Source of the DNA: DAOMFB01 sp035519355
GTDB lineage: Bacteria; Acidobacteriota; Thermoanaerobaculia; UBA5066
Length of the DNA stretch: 8,167 nucleotides
NCBI GenBank assembly: GCA_035519355.1
Contig: DATIWM010000083.1
Span: 1 to 8,167 of the forward strand
Reading direction: 5' to 3'
Every line of letters begins with the position of its first letter. Position 1 is the stretch's first letter. A program made the translations under genes and the position numbers. Shown here one piece after another: positions 7,229-8,167 of this stretch. The notes below the pieces were generated by a model. That model saw nothing but the letters and a program-made list of their open reading frames with translations, made no database searches and was not told the DNA's origin.

Positions 7229-8167
7229 TGGCCCGGGGGCGGGCCGGCGTCCACCGACCAGAAGAGCGCATTGAAGAGGAACGGGTAGGTCGCCTCCATC
7301 TGGGCGCGGAACTGGGTGCGGAAGCCGAGGAGGACGAGCTTCCCTTTCCCGAAGGTCGTGGCCACGGCAGCCGAGCGCCGGGTCAGCTTGTCCGCTCCGG
7401 CGATCCAGCCCGAGAGGAGAACGTCGCGCTCGTCGGCGGGGTAGGAGGCGAGGTCCCACCGCTGGAGTTCCGGACCCGGCGGAACGGTCTGGAAGGCGGT
7501 GGCGCCGTCGAGGAAGACCGCGATCTCCTTCGGGAGCCCCCACGTGACCGGGTGCTCTTCGCCCCGCTCGACGCGAAGGAGGGAGCCGGGGCACTGGAAG
7601 TCGTCGCGCCGGAGCTTCGCGAGGACGTTCCGGACGGGGATGTTGAACTCCGAGAGGACCCAGTCGGACGAGTCGGCGAGCGCCACGAGCGTGCCGCCGG
7701 CCTCCACGAACTCCCGGAGCGCCTTCGCCCCGTCCTTCTCGAGTCCGCCCTGGTACTCCGGGGGGAGGTCGACCCAGTACGTCACGTCGCCCTCCTCGCG
7801 CTTCGGCTTGCCGGTGGCGATCGTCTCGGCGCCGACGTCGGGGAGGACGATGACGTCGAAGGACTCGTTCAGCTTTCCGGCCCGGATCGTCCTGTTGTCG
7901 AGGCTGTTCGTGGAGAAGCCGTACTGCTCGAGGACCCAGCGCGTCCACCCCTCGTCCATCGACGCCGCCCACGGCTTGTAGAGGCCGACGCGGGGCGCGC
8001 GCAGGGCGACGACGCCCGGCGAGAGTCCGAGAGGGTTCTTCGAAAGGGGAGAGAACGCGACGCCCGCCTCGGCGGCCGCCGCGGCGGCGGCCTTCGACGC
8101 GGTCTCGTCGAGAAAGACGGTCCCCGCTGGCCAGCTCGTCCCGTCGACGGTCGCCGGCCGTCTCGCG
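7213..8167 (-). CDS. M14-family zinc carboxypeptidase-like protein, C-terminal part (5' partial)
   Basis: The reading frame runs from the right edge to a TAG at 7213-7215, giving 317 readable residues. The ATG at 7957-7959 is internal: it is M70 in P-W-A-A-S-M-D-E-G-W-T-R-W, and recognisable family sequence (P58-R-V-G-L-Y-K-P-W) precedes it, so the gene starts outside the window. The fragment matches what I recall as the C-terminal half of large M14-type metallopeptidases of Acidobacteriota, Gemmatimonadota and Bacteroidota. It holds a glutamine-amidotransferase/DJ-1-like alpha-beta domain: a first strand at V-G-L-Y-K-P, then D-V-I-V-L-P-D, A-L-R-E-F-V-E-A-G-G-T-L, and near the end G-K-G-K-L-V-L-L-G-F-R followed by F-L-F-N-A-L-F-W. 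The expected nucleophile cysteine after the G-G-T-L strand is absent (A-L-A-D-S-S there), so this domain is probably non-catalytic. The zinc ligands (H-x-x-E and a later His) and any signal peptide would be beyond the edge, so peptidase activity cannot be judged. A run of seven alanines occupies residues 26-32. It converges on the macroglobulin gene with 17 bases between stops. Alternative: a stand-alone GATase-like protein, less likely. Confidence 0.85.
   Translation of the reverse strand, partial: ARRPATVDGTSWPAGTVFLDETASKAAAAAAAEAGVAFSPLSKNPLGLSPGVVALRAPRVGLYKPWAASMDEGWTRWVLEQYGFSTNSLDNRTIRAGKLNESFDVIVLPDVGAETIATGKPKREEGDVTYWVDLPPEYQGGLEKDGAKALREFVEAGGTLVALADSSDWVLSEFNIPVRNVLAKLRRDDFQCPGSLLRVERGEEHPVTWGLPKEIAVFLDGATAFQTVPPGPELQRWDLASYPADERDVLLSGWIAGADKLTRRSAAVATTFGKGKLVLLGFRTQFRAQMEATYPFLFNALFWSVDAGPPPGHAGAP

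Noticed and set aside
7957..7959. Minus-strand ATG at 7957-7959 as the start of the M14-like gene
   Set aside because: The frame continues open to the window edge, and the upstream codons encode sequence that belongs to the same domain (P-R-V-G-L-Y-K-P-W).
860..7972. A 2370-codon open frame on the minus strand covering the whole macroglobulin gene
   Set aside because: Its codons are the exact reverse complements of the sense codons of 1094-7195. It stays open because the sense gene uses no TTA, CTA or TCA codons, as expected at high GC. Its translation is Arg/Pro/Gly-rich with no recognisable domain, while the plus strand encodes clear alpha-2-macroglobulin motifs.
7499..7981. A 160-codon plus-strand open frame opposite the M14-like gene
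   Set aside because: Ser/Arg/Pro-rich translation with no motif, and the opposite strand matches a known family throughout.
8071..8091. Short GC-only run resembling a trinucleotide repeat
   Set aside because: It encodes seven alanines with mixed GCC/GCG codons in a helical part of the M14-like protein; ordinary low complexity at this GC content.
1..8167. CRISPR arrays, tRNA or rRNA genes, insertion sequences, attachment sites or toxin-antitoxin genes
   Set aside because: No direct-repeat arrays, tRNA-like folds, transposase sequence or terminal inverted repeats were seen by eye; almost every base lies in three ordinary coding regions.

Overview
The window is GC-rich bacterial DNA whose codons end mostly in G or C. 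It holds three protein-coding genes and almost no spacer. The gene types (a very long, secreted alpha-2-macroglobulin of the Bacteroidota/Acidobacteriota-like architecture, and an M14 metallocarboxypeptidase with a glutamine-amidotransferase-like C-terminal domain) together with the high GC suggest a Gram-negative, double-membraned organism. An Acidobacteriota, Gemmatimonadota or delta-proteobacteria-like lineage is my best guess. This is inference from recalled protein families; there is no rRNA or other marker here to settle it.

Layout: (1) 1-1020, plus strand, is the 3' part of a PLP-dependent trans-sulfuration enzyme (cystathionine gamma-synthase/gamma-lyase family). It is open at the left edge, so its true start lies outside. 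(2) 1021-1093 is a 73-base spacer with a strong 14-bp GC hairpin and then a ribosome binding site. (3) 1094-7195, plus strand, is one intact 2033-residue alpha-2-macroglobulin-family protein with a cleavable signal peptide, an N-terminal helical region, a string of macroglobulin domains, a low-complexity bait region and a Cys-x-Glu-Gln thioester motif. (4) 7196-7212 is a 17-base gap between converging genes, overlapped by a weak imperfect hairpin. (5) 7213-8167, minus strand, is the C-terminal part of an M14-family zinc-carboxypeptidase-like protein, open at the right edge.

How the genes relate: the alpha-2-macroglobulin is expected to sit outside the cytoplasmic membrane, trap proteases that cut its bait region, and link to them covalently through the thioester. 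The convergent M14-like gene probably also acts outside the cytoplasm, but nothing in the sequence links the two beyond adjacency. The PLP enzyme is cytoplasmic sulfur amino acid metabolism and probably unrelated in function; the hairpin after it suggests separate transcription units. I do not see a previously undescribed system here. The points most worth a second look are the bait region, a local codon-usage shift inside the macroglobulin gene, the intergenic hairpin, and the unusual C-terminal loop of the PLP enzyme.
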